41,724 nucleotides of DNA from Actinobacillus sp. (GCA_020026055.1 JAHHRA010000019.1:1-41724); one strand, 5' to 3'; positions 1-9,150 are shown, counted from the stretch's first letter. Numbers and translations are program-made. Notes: generated by a model not told the origin, from the letters alone.

Positions 1-57
1 AAGCCAATCAACAAGTGCCCACACAGATTGTCTAGTTGATTGTTAAAGAACAAAATT
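1..57 (-). promoter_or_regulatory. boxA-like rRNA leader element downstream of the tRNA operon
   Basis: Read on the minus strand, positions 52-41 give TGTTCTTTAACA, one base away from the E. coli rrn boxA (TGCTCTTTAACA). It is followed by a stretch resembling the conserved rrn leader/spacer segment 'CAATCTGTGTGGGCAC'. It starts only a few bases past the CCA end of tRNA-Pro. In known rrn operons this element loads the NusB/S10 antitermination complex. The likely reading is that the tRNA transcript runs into, or lies just before, an rRNA operon to the left of the window. No rRNA sequence itself is visible here. Confidence 0.55.
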
Positions 58-134
58 TGGTCGGCGAGATAGGATTTGAACCTACGACCCACTGGTCCCA
101 AACCAGTTGCGCTACCAAACTGCGCTACTCGCCG
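58..134 (-). tRNA. tRNA-Pro (anticodon TGG)
   Basis: The minus strand folds as a 77-nt cloverleaf starting CGGCGAG and ending CTCGCCG-A-CCA, with the CCA end encoded. The anticodon TGG sits in the loop of a CTGGT/ACCAG stem, and the T-arm carries GGTTCAAATCC. It is the last of three tRNA genes in one minus-strand operon. Confidence 0.95.
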
Positions 135-165
135 TCTATTTAAATTAACTCAATACTAATTTAGA

Positions 166-241
166 TGGGGTGGCTAATGGGACTTGAACCCACGGCAACT
201 GGAATCACAATCCAGGGCTCTACCAACTGAGCTATAGCCAC
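166..241 (-). tRNA. tRNA-His (anticodon GTG)
   Basis: The minus-strand cloverleaf GTGGCTA...TAGCCAC has discriminator C73 and an encoded CCA. The anticodon GTG lies between CTGGA and TCCAG arms. An extra G is encoded just 5' (position 242), matching the G-1 that is diagnostic of tRNA-His and pairs with C73. It is the middle gene of the Arg-His-Pro operon. Confidence 0.95.
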
Positions 242-274
242 CATATTAGTTGCGTTGAAGAAGCTTTTGAACTC

Positions 275-351
<77 letters not shown>

Positions 352-392
352 ATTCCGTTTTTTAATGCTATCGTGCGTTGCAACGGGGGCGT

Positions 393-421
393 ATATTAGT
401 GATTTCCCTTTTGCTTGTCTA
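393..421 (-). promoter_or_regulatory. Promoter of the Arg-His-Pro tRNA operon
   Basis: On the minus strand, TAGACA (421-416) is followed by exactly 17 nt and then TAATAT (398-393), a near-consensus sigma-70 promoter. The -10 box is followed by a G/C-rich run (ACGCCCCC). Such a discriminator is typical of stable-RNA promoters under stringent control by ppGpp. Stringent control here is inferred from that feature only. Confidence 0.8.
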
Positions 422-508
422 GCACTTTTTGCAAAAAATTCTATTATTTTTATCGTTAGGTGTTTTTTTGTGCTGATTGAATATTTTTCACTATTTTTAG
501 TCGAGCCT

Positions 509-1843
509 TTACAACTCTTGCCACAGTTTTAACGCATAATTATCTGACATTCCCGCAATGTAATCACAAATTACTCTATTTCTTTTTTCCTTTGGCGTTT
601 GTTGCCAACGTTCTAATGTATGGTGTGGCAATAAACGTTTAGCATTCACATTTAGCGTTAAAAATAATTCTCGCAAGATTCGTTGCCCTTTGTATTCAAT
701 ACGTTGAGTTTGAATATGTTGAATCACATGTTTGCGTACAAAATCTTTCAAGGCTTTCAACACTTCTTTTACTGCATCAGGTAAAACAGCATTGTAGTTT
801 AATAAAGGCTCTGCAAAATTTTGATAACAATGCCATTCAACATGAACTACAAAATAATTTACTAAAGCACCAATTGCATTTTTACGTTGATAATGTTCAT
901 CAGCAAAAAGTTGTGAACTCAGATTATCAATTTCTTGTCTGATCCATTCGGATGGGGTTTGCTTAATCTTTGATACTACTTCTCTTTGCCACGCATTCTT
1001 ACTCACCATCCTTAACACGATTGCATCTTCTAGATCGTGTACTGCATAAGCGATGTCATCAGCTAGTTCCATAATGCTACAATCTAACGATTTGTATTGA
1101 GTTTTATAATAGACATTTTCGCTTTGAGTCTTTTTTTGATGCTGCATGAAACGTATGCGATCCTGTTCATTCAAAATTTCTAAGACCCAATTAAAAGCTT
1201 CAATGTCTTCAGGATAAACACCTTTTTGAGCAGTCCATTTATCCATATTGACGTAATTTACCTGTTGCATTGTCTCCATATCAGGGAATTGTTGGTAGGG
1301 TGGTGGGATCAACATAGGATACTTCAATACTCCCAATAAAGTGCGACGGGTTAAATTCATTCCGTAGGCTTGTGTATAGGGTTCTAGTAAAGTCAAAATA
1401 CGAAATGTTTGAGCATTACTTTCAAAACCACCATCTTTATGCATTACAAAATTCAACGCATTTTCACCACAATGTCCGAATGGTGCGTGTCCAATATCAT
1501 GAGCCAAACACAAGCTTTCAATCAAAGCACTACATGGCAAAAGATCCATAACCGCTTGTTCTTGCAAACTTTCTGAGATAATAGCTTGGATCTTGTTGCT
1601 TTGTGCAAGGCTATTTCGTAAGCCATTTCCAATTTGTGCAACTTCTAACGAATGTGTTAAGCGGGTGCGGTAGAAATCATTTTCACCAACAGCATGAATT
1701 TGTCGCTTAGCTTGCAACCTGCGAAAAGCAGCACTGTGCAAAATTCTAGCACGATCGCGTTGATAGGGTGAACGGTGATCATCTTTTCTTTCGTTTTGAG
1801 CAAAGCGTCGTGCTGTCCAAGCTGGGTTTAAGGTTAATTCCAT
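509..1843 (-). CDS. dgt: dGTP triphosphohydrolase-like HD-domain protein
   Basis: Predicted cytosolic dNTP triphosphohydrolase, cutting dNTP (dGTP in the founding member) to deoxynucleoside and triphosphate. The 444 aa fit the 'type 2' dGTPase-like subfamily better than the about 505-aa E. coli Dgt. The metal-binding HD-superfamily residues are visible: H64 in THSLE, H115-D116 in LAHDIGHAPFGH with H119 and H124 following, and the later Asp in ELADDIAY (D262/D263). The N-terminal block with RSPYQRDRARI and FRRLQAKRQ is also characteristic. The ATG is preceded by GGAG at 8 nt spacing. It is transcribed away from csdA. Substrate preference within the family cannot be read from sequence. Confidence 0.88.
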   Translation of the reverse strand: MELTLNPAWTARRFAQNERKDDHRSPYQRDRARILHSAAFRRLQAKRQIHAVGENDFYRTRLTHSLEVAQIGNGLRNSLAQSNKIQAIISESLQEQAVMDLLPCSALIESLCLAHDIGHAPFGHCGENALNFVMHKDGGFESNAQTFRILTLLEPYTQAYGMNLTRRTLLGVLKYPMLIPPPYQQFPDMETMQQVNYVNMDKWTAQKGVYPEDIEAFNWVLEILNEQDRIRFMQHQKKTQSENVYYKTQYKSLDCSIMELADDIAYAVHDLEDAIVLRMVSKNAWQREVVSKIKQTPSEWIRQEIDNLSSQLFADEHYQRKNAIGALVNYFVVHVEWHCYQNFAEPLLNYNAVLPDAVKEVLKALKDFVRKHVIQHIQTQRIEYKGQRILRELFLTLNVNAKRLLPHHTLERWQQTPKEKRNRVICDYIAGMSDNYALKLWQEL

Positions 1844-1900
1844 ACTTTATCTCCATTTCAAGGAAACTCTGACATTCTTCATCAATTTAGGTTAGAATTA

Positions 1901-1929
1901 TTGACAGGTTACAATTGATTTTCAACTAT
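1901..1929 (+). promoter_or_regulatory. Candidate csdA promoter
   Basis: A perfect -35 box, TTGACA (1901-1906), is followed by 17 nt and then AACTAT (1924-1929), a poor -10 match (3 of 6). A transcript from it would start at or next to the csdA ATG at 1936, giving a leaderless or nearly leaderless mRNA. No Shine-Dalgarno sequence is seen before that ATG. Confidence 0.4.
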
Positions 1930-1935
1930 TTTTTT

Positions 1936-3141
1936 ATGCACAAAACGGCGTTCTCTATTACAGCATTTCGCTCGCAATTTCCTTTTTTGGAAGAACATCC
2001 CGATGCTATTTACTTAGATAGTGCGGCAACAAGCTTACGTCCTCAAATATTAATTGATAGTATCGCACATTTTTATGCGTCTGCAGGCTCTGTTCATCGA
2101 AGCTTGCATGATGCTACCAATACTCTAGCCTACGAGAAAGCTCGTCAGTGCGTCAAGAATTTTGTCGGGGCAGAAAATAATGAAAGCGTAATTTGGACGA
2201 GTGGTTGTACGCATGCGGCAAATTTAGTCGCTCATGGCATAGCCCATTTTTTACATCCAAAAGATGAAATTATTATCACATCTGCTGAACACCATGCTAA
2301 CTTTGTCCCTTGGCAACAGCTTGCGATAGAAAAAGGCTTGAAATATCATGTAATTCCATTCAACCACGCTGGCATAATCGATAAAAATTTCCTCAAAAAA
2401 ACATTAAATGAACATACCAAATTCGTTGCACTCAATTGGGTATCAAATGTTACTGGGGTGCAACAACCACTTGATGACCTAATTCCTTTGATTCGTAAAA
2501 ACAGTTCTGCTCAAATTTTTGTTGATGCAGCACAAGCTGTAAACCTTTTTCCGATCGACATACAAAAGCTTGATTGCGATTTTCTCGGTTTCTCCGCACA
2601 TAAACTTTATGGTCCAACGGGGTTAGGCGTTTTAACAGGAAAATTCTCTGCTTTGGATCGTCTCAAACCACTTTTTTATGGAGGGAAAATGGTCAAAAAT
2701 GTAGCGGTTGAAAACACTATTTTCGCTTCACTTCCTCATCGCTTAGAAGCTGGCACTCCAAATATTGCAAGCGTGATTGGATTTGGTGCTGTTTTAGAAT
2801 GGTGGCAACAGTGGAATACTCCAGAAATGAAAAATCATACTCTCACACTTGCAGATAACACACGTCAACGCTTAGCCTATTATCCTGATTGCCAAATTTT
2901 TTCTGCTCCGCAAAGTAGCATAGTAAGTTTTGCATTTAAAAATATCGCTAGTAGCGATCTCGCTATCATTTTAGGAGAGCAAAATATTGCTTTTCGTAGT
3001 GGAAAACATTGTGCAGAACCTTATCTCTCTTTGCTTGGGCAAAATAATCTATTACGATTATCTTTTGCACCTTATAACCAATCATGCGATGTTGATCGTT
3101 TTTTTTCAGTACTAGAGGATGCATTAGATTTATTATGTTGA
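1936..3141 (+). CDS. csdA: Cysteine desulfurase CsdA (SufS/CsdA class)
   Basis: PLP enzyme that removes sulfur from cysteine and holds it as a persulfide for transfer. From the ATG at 1936 it has 401 aa, the family's usual length. Visible motifs are HH at 119-120, the PLP-binding Asp in VDAAQ (D197), the Schiff-base lysine in SAHKLYGPTG (K223), the loop EAGTPN, and the persulfide Cys in RSGKHCAEP (C359). A TTG start seven codons upstream is possible but less likely, because the family starts near this ATG. It overlaps csdE by 7 nt, so the pair is translated together as in the E. coli CSD system. No isc or suf scaffold genes are nearby. Confidence 0.93.
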   Translation: MHKTAFSITAFRSQFPFLEEHPDAIYLDSAATSLRPQILIDSIAHFYASAGSVHRSLHDATNTLAYEKARQCVKNFVGAENNESVIWTSGCTHAANLVAHGIAHFLHPKDEIIITSAEHHANFVPWQQLAIEKGLKYHVIPFNHAGIIDKNFLKKTLNEHTKFVALNWVSNVTGVQQPLDDLIPLIRKNSSAQIFVDAAQAVNLFPIDIQKLDCDFLGFSAHKLYGPTGLGVLTGKFSALDRLKPLFYGGKMVKNVAVENTIFASLPHRLEAGTPNIASVIGFGAVLEWWQQWNTPEMKNHTLTLADNTRQRLAYYPDCQIFSAPQSSIVSFAFKNIASSDLAIILGEQNIAFRSGKHCAEPYLSLLGQNNLLRLSFAPYNQSCDVDRFFSVLEDALDLLC

Positions 3142-3518
3142 AAGAAAAATTACAACGTGCAACTAATTGGCAAGATCGCTTTCGTTTATTAATTCAAGCC
3201 AGTAAAAATCTTCCTGTTCCAAGTGTAGCAGAACTTCAGCAAATGGAAGAAATTCACGGTTGCGAAGTCCGACTTTGGTGGAAAATGGAAAAAACAGCAA
3301 CTGGTTGGCAATTTTATGCTTATAGTGAAGCACGTATTATGAATGGGATTTTATTTCTCTTGCTTGATGAATTAAAGAATATAGATATAGCAACGCTTAA
3401 AAACGTTTCATTAGACGCTTTTCTAGAAAGTATTGGTATTTTGCAAAATTTAAGTCAAACTCGTCGTTTTGGTTTAAAAGAAATCGAAAAACGTTTACAG
3501 CAAGCAGAATACTGTTAA
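3135..3518 (+). CDS. csdE: Sulfur acceptor protein CsdE (SufE family)
   Basis: Small SufE-fold protein that accepts persulfide sulfur from CsdA and passes it on. The 127 aa are slightly short for the family. The acceptor cysteine is C43 in EEIHGCEVRLWW, equivalent to the RIxGCxxxVW motif of E. coli CsdE. The later block with ARIMNGILFLLL is the expected second conserved region. Its start lies inside the 3' end of csdA, which indicates coupled translation and a dedicated CsdA-CsdE pair. It could be named SufE on sequence alone; the csdA neighbour favours CsdE. Confidence 0.9.
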   Translation: MLKEKLQRATNWQDRFRLLIQASKNLPVPSVAELQQMEEIHGCEVRLWWKMEKTATGWQFYAYSEARIMNGILFLLLDELKNIDIATLKNVSLDAFLESIGILQNLSQTRRFGLKEIEKRLQQAEYC

Positions 3519-3556
3519 AATCTCGTCTTTATTATTAATAAATTGGGAAAACTTTA

Positions 3557-3895
3557 ATGAATACCTTAGAAAAAATAAAAAAACAAATTGCAGAAAACCC
3601 TATTATTCTTTATATGAAAGGTTCACCAAAATTGCCAAGTTGTGGATTTTCTGCACGTGCTGTTGAAACAATTCTTGCTTGCGATGTCCCTTTTGGTTAC
3701 GTCGATATTTTGCAACACTCAGATATTCGTGCAGAATTACCTAAATATGCACAATGGCCAACATTCCCACAACTCTGGGTCGAAGGTGAATTAATCGGTG
3801 GTTGTGATATTGTGCTAGAAATGTTCCAAACTGGGGAATTGCAAATGTTATTAAATAATGCTATCTTTCGCCACAAAACACAACAATCTAACTAA
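3557..3895 (+). CDS. grxD: Monothiol glutaredoxin, CGFS type
   Basis: Glutaredoxin 4-type protein that binds and delivers [2Fe-2S] clusters together with glutathione. It has 112 aa, normal for the family. The active-site motif is CGFS at residues 29-32 (KLPSCGFSARAVE). KGSPKLP precedes it, and the glutathione-binding blocks WPTFPQLWVEGELIGGCDI follow. It lies 38 nt after csdE on the same strand, so a shared transcript for iron-sulfur/sulfur handling is plausible. Confidence 0.95.
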   Translation: MNTLEKIKKQIAENPIILYMKGSPKLPSCGFSARAVETILACDVPFGYVDILQHSDIRAELPKYAQWPTFPQLWVEGELIGGCDIVLEMFQTGELQMLLNNAIFRHKTQQSN

Positions 3896-3909
3896 CAATC
3901 AATTACATT

Positions 3910-3943
3910 ACGCCCTCAAATTACTCTTTGTACACTAGGGCGT
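3910..3943 (+). terminator. Possible terminator hairpin after grxD
   Basis: ACGCCCT (3910-3916) can pair with AGGGCGT (3937-3943), leaving a 20-nt loop, 15 nt after the grxD stop. Only a short T run follows (TTTA). The arms resemble the outer arms of the repeat family described elsewhere in this window, but the inner arms are missing. Confidence 0.4.
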
Positions 3944-4066
3944 TTAGCTCAAGCCTCATCTCACAAGCTTTGCGGTCATTCATAAAACTTGCTATTTTTT
4001 GTTAAGAAAAATTTTTACGAATTTACGGGCATCATTATTCGTACATTAACATTGAGGATGGAAAAT

Positions 4067-5707
4067 ATGAAAAAATTGTATTCCTTTTTGACTAAACCAT
4101 ACCATTTTTTAGTAGTTACTCTCGCATTAGCTAGCTTCTCTTTTGCAATTTATAACTTTGGCTTCTGGCAACATATTTTTACAATTTTTTCAGGAAATGA
4201 ACTTTCTTTTAGCTTTAAAGTATTAAGTGTACTCGCTGTTTATGCTTTATACCTTGCCATATCAATTTTATTATTCTCATACAAACTGTTAATCAAACCT
4301 GTCTTCATCTTGTTATTTTTAATTAATGCCATTGCCAGTTATATGGTGAATAAATATGGCATTCTATTTGATATTTCGATGATTGAAAACATCTTCCAAA
4401 CCAATCCACAAGAAGCTACTTCTTATTTTTCATTAACATTATTTATTTATTTTTTAGCTTTGGGTGTATTGCCAAGTATTTTATTGCTTAAATTAAACAT
4501 TTCATACCCTAGCTTTAAGAAAACTTGGTTACAACGCTTAAGTTTAATTATAGGATTGCTTGCTTTTACTAGCATTATTACTAAAACTTATTATCAACCG
4601 TTTTCTTTCATTGGTAGACAAAACAAATATATCATAAAAAAAATCCTACCTTTTGCTTATATTGTGGCAACTTGGAAAACAGTTAAAGCACATTACTTCA
4701 CAACTCCACCTAAGTATATTGTTGGAGGAAAAAATGCGAAAACAGTCTCAACTACTGATAAAAAATTGAGCATTTTAGTTGTTGGTGAGACGGCTCGAAT
4801 TTATAATTATGGGTATTATGGTTATAAAAATAACACGAACAAATATACTCAAGATTTAAATTTAATTAATTTCAAAGATGTCCGCTCTTGTGGCACAGCA
4901 ACAGCTTACTCCGTTCCTTGTATGTTAACGAATTTAACACGTGCTAACTTTTCAATAGAAAAAGCTAAATATCGGGATAACCTACTTGATATTGCTCGCA
5001 AAGCTGGTGTTAACTTAATTTGGTTTGATAATAATGGTGGTTGCAAGGGAATGTGTGATCGCATTAAGCATATTTATATTAAACCTAATAATCCTAAATT
5101 CTGTAGAAAAGATTACTGCTATGATGAAATCTTAGTCGAAGAAACTAAAAAAGAATTACAAAAAGCTTACCAAGAAAATAAAGATAGCTTGATAATCTTA
5201 CATATTATCGGCTCGCATGGTCCTCGCTACTACGAACGCTACCCAAAAAGATTTACTACTTTCACCCCTGAATGCCGTCGTGCTGATGTTGAAAACTGTG
5301 AACTTAGCACTTTAAGAAACACTTATGACAATACAATTTTGTATACAGATTTTATTTTAAGTCGTTTAATTAACGAATTAAAAGTTTATGAAAACGAACG
5401 TGCAACTTCACTCTTTTATATTTCTGATCATGGTGAATCTTTAGGTGAAGATGGTGCATTCTTACACGGTTTTCCTTATGTCCTTGCACCAAAAGAGCAA
5501 AAACAAGTACCGTTACAACTTTACTTCGGTAAAAATACATTAAAAGCAATGCAAATTGATGAAAACTGTTTAAGAAATAAAGTCGATGATCAACTTAGCC
5601 ACGATAATGTTTTCCATACTTTATTATCGTTATTACAAATTCAAACTGATGAATATCAAGCAGAATTAGATATTCTATCCAGTTGTAAGAAAACAAAACA
5701 AAAATAG
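4067..5707 (+). CDS. eptA: Lipid A phosphoethanolamine transferase (EptA/MCR family)
   Basis: Inner-membrane enzyme that moves phosphoethanolamine from phosphatidylethanolamine to lipid A, lowering surface negative charge and so sensitivity to cationic peptides. From the ATG at 4067 (after TTGAGGA) it has 546 aa. About five hydrophobic segments lie within residues 12-175, then a periplasmic sulfatase-fold domain. Zinc and catalytic residues are visible: E241 in VVGETAR, nucleophile T277 in SCGTATAYSVPC, H384 in SHGPRYY, D454-H455 in ISDHGESLGE, and H467. Paired cysteines expected of periplasmic EptA are present. A TTG start 26 codons upstream is less likely. Its stop is 6 nt from sapA, so it heads the sap operon. 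The lipid A site modified cannot be read from sequence. Confidence 0.9.
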   Translation: MKKLYSFLTKPYHFLVVTLALASFSFAIYNFGFWQHIFTIFSGNELSFSFKVLSVLAVYALYLAISILLFSYKLLIKPVFILLFLINAIASYMVNKYGILFDISMIENIFQTNPQEATSYFSLTLFIYFLALGVLPSILLLKLNISYPSFKKTWLQRLSLIIGLLAFTSIITKTYYQPFSFIGRQNKYIIKKILPFAYIVATWKTVKAHYFTTPPKYIVGGKNAKTVSTTDKKLSILVVGETARIYNYGYYGYKNNTNKYTQDLNLINFKDVRSCGTATAYSVPCMLTNLTRANFSIEKAKYRDNLLDIARKAGVNLIWFDNNGGCKGMCDRIKHIYIKPNNPKFCRKDYCYDEILVEETKKELQKAYQENKDSLIILHIIGSHGPRYYERYPKRFTTFTPECRRADVENCELSTLRNTYDNTILYTDFILSRLINELKVYENERATSLFYISDHGESLGEDGAFLHGFPYVLAPKEQKQVPLQLYFGKNTLKAMQIDENCLRNKVDDQLSHDNVFHTLLSLLQIQTDEYQAELDILSSCKKTKQK

Positions 5708-5713
5708 TAAATA

Positions 5714-7303
5714 ATGAAAAATTCTATTATTAAATTTATATTTCTCTTAAGCTTGCTGATGACAAGTCTAACTGTTAGTGCAGCTCCGAGTATTCCTGCT
5801 GAAGTGTTAAATAACGGCTTGATTTATTGTGCAAGTAATAATGACAATGCTTTCTACTCAGGTGATGTCACTAACTCAAATGTTGATATTGTTACTACTC
5901 AAATTTATAACAAACTTTTCAACATTAATCCTAAGACAAACAAAATTGAAGGTGAATTAGCTACAAGCTACAAATTCCTTGACAACAACACAACATTGAT
6001 TATCTCTTTAAGGAAAAATGTCAAATTCCATCACACTCAATGGTTTACTCCCTCCCGAGATTTTAACGCAGACGATGTAGTATTTTCGTTAACACGTTTA
6101 TTTAGTAATAAATTGACGTTAAGCCCCAAAATTATTGCAATTGAAAAATTAAATGAACATCAAGTTAAAATTCGTTTATCTGAGATAGATTCCTCATTAC
6201 TACCCTATTTAAGTAGCCACGTTGCAATTATTTATTCAGCCGAATATGCTCGCACTTTAACCGCAAAAAACAAACTATCAGATTTGTATCTATACCCTAT
6301 TGGCACAGGTGCTTATCAAATGAAAAGTTTCTTTTTTAACCAATACGTACGTTTACAAAGAAATCCTCAATATTGGGCTAAAAAAGCTAAAATTGAAAAT
6401 ATTGTTGTCGACTTTTCAAATAATCAAGCTGGACGCTTATTAAAATTCTTAAATAACGAATGTCAAATCACATCTAGTCCCGAATTAAGTCAATTGAAAA
6501 TATTAGAACAGCTGTATAGTAATGACCACTACTTATATAAGCGTAAAAATATGAACTTGACTTATCTCGTCTTTAACTTTAACAAACCGCTGATGCAAGA
6601 TGAAAATATTCGTCATGCTATTAGCCAAGCTATTAATCGTCAACGAATTGTGGATACACTTTATTATGGGACTGCCCAAGTAACGAATGAAATTATTCCA
6701 CAAGGATCTTGGGCATATAAACCAGACTCAAACAATTTTAACTATGATTATAATCCGCAACGAGCTTTAAAAATGCTCCGTCCTCTAAATTTGACTATAA
6801 ATTTATGGGTATTAAGTGAAGAACATCTTTATAATCAATCTCCTATTGAAACTGCAGAGATCATTAAATATGATTTGAATCAGGCTGGCGTTAAAGTGGT
6901 TATCCATTATTTAACACATTCCTTATTCAAACAATCTTTACAACAAAACAAAGCAGATTATGATCTCCTTTTAACAGGATGGTTAAGTAATAACTTAGAA
7001 CCAAATAGCTTTATGCTTCCAATTTTAAGCTGCAATGGACAACCTAATCCTAGCAATCTTTCACATTGGTGTAATAATGAATTTAATCAAAACATAAACC
7101 AAGCACTTGCGAGCAATAACCGAACTCAAAATATAAAACGTTACAATCAAGCTCAAAAGATAGTCTTAGAACAACTACCAATTCTACCTTTAGTCAAAGT
7201 TGATCATATTTTAATAGTTAACAATCGTGTTCAAGGATTAAAAAACAGTTTTGACACATCTTTTCATTTTGCTGACTTATCTCTAAAAACGGAGGCTAAA
7301 TAG
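5714..7303 (+). CDS. sapA: Sap transporter periplasmic peptide-binding protein
   Basis: Solute-binding protein family 5 (DppA/OppA-like) subunit of the Sap ABC transporter. In Haemophilus this system binds host antimicrobial peptides, and heme, for uptake. The 529 aa begin with a clear signal peptide (MKNSIIKFIFLLSLLMTSLTVSA, cleavage near residue 24). Family hallmarks include YNKLFNINPKTNKIEGELATSY, the FNADDVVFSLTRL block near residue 120 and IGTGAYQMKSF near residue 200. No good Shine-Dalgarno lies in the 6-nt gap after eptA, so translation probably depends on coupling to it. The stop overlaps the sapB start by one base. The assignment rests on the full sapABCDF order as well as the protein family. 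Confidence 0.92.
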   Translation: MKNSIIKFIFLLSLLMTSLTVSAAPSIPAEVLNNGLIYCASNNDNAFYSGDVTNSNVDIVTTQIYNKLFNINPKTNKIEGELATSYKFLDNNTTLIISLRKNVKFHHTQWFTPSRDFNADDVVFSLTRLFSNKLTLSPKIIAIEKLNEHQVKIRLSEIDSSLLPYLSSHVAIIYSAEYARTLTAKNKLSDLYLYPIGTGAYQMKSFFFNQYVRLQRNPQYWAKKAKIENIVVDFSNNQAGRLLKFLNNECQITSSPELSQLKILEQLYSNDHYLYKRKNMNLTYLVFNFNKPLMQDENIRHAISQAINRQRIVDTLYYGTAQVTNEIIPQGSWAYKPDSNNFNYDYNPQRALKMLRPLNLTINLWVLSEEHLYNQSPIETAEIIKYDLNQAGVKVVIHYLTHSLFKQSLQQNKADYDLLLTGWLSNNLEPNSFMLPILSCNGQPNPSNLSHWCNNEFNQNINQALASNNRTQNIKRYNQAQKIVLEQLPILPLVKVDHILIVNNRVQGLKNSFDTSFHFADLSLKTEAK

Positions 7304-8268
7304 TGCTTTCCACTTTCTTACGGCGTAGTTTTTTAGCCATTATGACATTTTTTATGCTAACACTTATCAGCTATGCTATTTTGTTAAAAAATCCGCTTAA
7401 TGCATCGCTCAGCACTCCACATTTTTATTCGGGGTACTGGTTTTATATAAATAATTTATTACAAGGTAATTTAGGTATCAGTTATTTAGATGGTGAATCC
7501 TTAACTCGAACAATTTTTGCTGTTCTACCATCAACACTTGAACTTTGTTTTACTGCCATGCTTCTAGCTGCTCTTTTTGGTATTCCTTTGGGTTATATTG
7601 GTGGCCTGTCAAAGAAATCTTGGATTACTCATGGTGTGCGTAGTATTTACTTTATTGGTTTTTCAATCCCTACTTTTTGGCTAGCACCAATCTTGTTATA
7701 TCTTGCTGCCACACAAGGCTGGGAAATTTCTGCAATTGGGCAATACAATTTACTTTACGAAATTCCAACTAAAACTGGATTTCCCGTTATTGATATGTGG
7801 TTTGTCAATGAACCTTATCGTCTCAAAATAATTCAAAACGTTTTACAACATCTAGTATTACCTAGCTTAGTATTAACTATTTTGCCGACAATGGAAATTA
7901 CTCGCTTTATTCTATTGCGTACTCAACAACTGTTGAACGAAAATTATATTAAGATTGCTATTTCTCGAGAGCCTTCTAAATTTCGTATTTTAACAAGACA
8001 CATTTTACGCAACAGTCTACCTCAATTACTTTCTCAATTCCCACGTCTATTCATTTTGCTTATCACACAATGTATGTTGATTGAAAATACACTTGCTTGG
8101 CCAGGGATTGGTCGTTGGCTAATTGATGCTGTTGGACGGCAAGACTACAACAGTATTTCAGCAGGCGTGATGGCAATTGGTTTATGTATTTTACTCATTA
8201 ATATCTTTACTCAAATACTGATGTTTATTCTTGATCCATTTAATAAAAAGGGTTGGTATGTTAAATAA
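7303..8268 (+). CDS. sapB: Sap ABC transporter permease SapB
   Basis: Inner-membrane permease of the DppB/OppB type, forming half of the transmembrane channel with SapC. The 321 aa equal the E. coli SapB length. Hydrophobic segments are at about 9-28, 80-105, 117-137, 187-207, 245-265 and 290-312. The cytoplasmic coupling helix (EAA-like region) lies around KIAISREPSKFRILTRHILRNSLPQL, with WPGIGRWLIDAVGRQDY toward the C-terminus. The start is GTG, whose G is the last base of the sapA TAG; GGAGG sits 7 nt upstream. It overlaps sapC by 11 nt. Confidence 0.92.
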   Translation: MLSTFLRRSFLAIMTFFMLTLISYAILLKNPLNASLSTPHFYSGYWFYINNLLQGNLGISYLDGESLTRTIFAVLPSTLELCFTAMLLAALFGIPLGYIGGLSKKSWITHGVRSIYFIGFSIPTFWLAPILLYLAATQGWEISAIGQYNLLYEIPTKTGFPVIDMWFVNEPYRLKIIQNVLQHLVLPSLVLTILPTMEITRFILLRTQQLLNENYIKIAISREPSKFRILTRHILRNSLPQLLSQFPRLFILLITQCMLIENTLAWPGIGRWLIDAVGRQDYNSISAGVMAIGLCILLINIFTQILMFILDPFNKKGWYVK

Positions 8269-9145
8269 CACTGCGGACGCATTCCGTCATCAAAAAACAT
8301 TACGTCAAATTTGGATGATTTTTTATCAAAATAAAGTTGCATTATATTGTTTTTATACTTTTATGGTGCTTGTTTTTATCACAATTTTTGCTCCTCAAAT
8401 CGCACCTTATCAACCAAACCAACAATTTATTGGTCAAGAATTACTACCACCGTCTTGGTTTGATAATGGTGAAGTCTCTCATTTTTTCGGCACAGATAAT
8501 ATTGGACGCGATATCCTAAGTCGCTTACTTATTGGCACGTCATATACTTTAGGTTCTGGACTAATTATTACTTTATTTACTGCTATATTAGGCGGTTTTT
8601 TCGGCATTTTGGCAGGATTTTCTCACGGTGTACGTTCACGTGTACTTGGGCATTTCTTTGATAGTTTTATTTCTATCCCCACATTGCTCACAGCAATCAT
8701 TATTGCAACTTTAATAAAAACTTCACTTATTAATTCGATGATAGCTATCACTTTAGCTTTACTCCCTTACTTTATCCACGAAATTACACAAATTGTACGC
8801 CAAGAATTAAATACGAATTACATCGTTATGTTACGTCTAGACGGTGCAACACAATGGCAACAACTTAAAGCTTGCTTTATTCCCAACGTCCTCACCCGCT
8901 ATTTACGTGAAATAAGCAAAGTTTTTGTTATTGCGATTATCGACATCGCCGCTTTAAACTTTATCTCGCTCGGTGTACAACCACCAACTCCTGAATGGGG
9001 ACTTATGATTAAAGATGCTGTAAGCCTTATCTTTGTTGCTCCTTGGCTTGTCATTTTACCTGGGCTTGCTTTAATATTTAGCACAATGATTTGGTTAATT
9101 TTCAGTAATGGGCTATGTAATGCTGTTGAAAAATATTATGAGTAA
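8258..9145 (+). CDS. sapC: Sap ABC transporter permease SapC
   Basis: Second Sap permease (DppC/OppC type). The ATG at 8258 gives 295 aa, close to E. coli SapC (296), and starts within the end of sapB. A longer TTG start at 8231 would add nine residues copying the SapB end out of frame and is unlikely. Visible features are the N-terminal segment near residues 27-47, the periplasmic HFFGTDNIGRDILSRLLIG motif typical of DppC-like permeases, and the coupling helix NTNYIVMLRLDGATQWQQLKACFIPNVLTRY. SapD follows after 5 nt. Confidence 0.92.
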   Translation: MLNNTADAFRHQKTLRQIWMIFYQNKVALYCFYTFMVLVFITIFAPQIAPYQPNQQFIGQELLPPSWFDNGEVSHFFGTDNIGRDILSRLLIGTSYTLGSGLIITLFTAILGGFFGILAGFSHGVRSRVLGHFFDSFISIPTLLTAIIIATLIKTSLINSMIAITLALLPYFIHEITQIVRQELNTNYIVMLRLDGATQWQQLKACFIPNVLTRYLREISKVFVIAIIDIAALNFISLGVQPPTPEWGLMIKDAVSLIFVAPWLVILPGLALIFSTMIWLIFSNGLCNAVEKYYE

Positions 9146-9150
9146 AAATT

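Noticed and set aside
3989..4066. Longer eptA start at a TTG (26 extra codons)
   Set aside because: No ribosome binding site and the extension is not part of the family N-terminus; the ATG at 4067 follows TTGAGGA.
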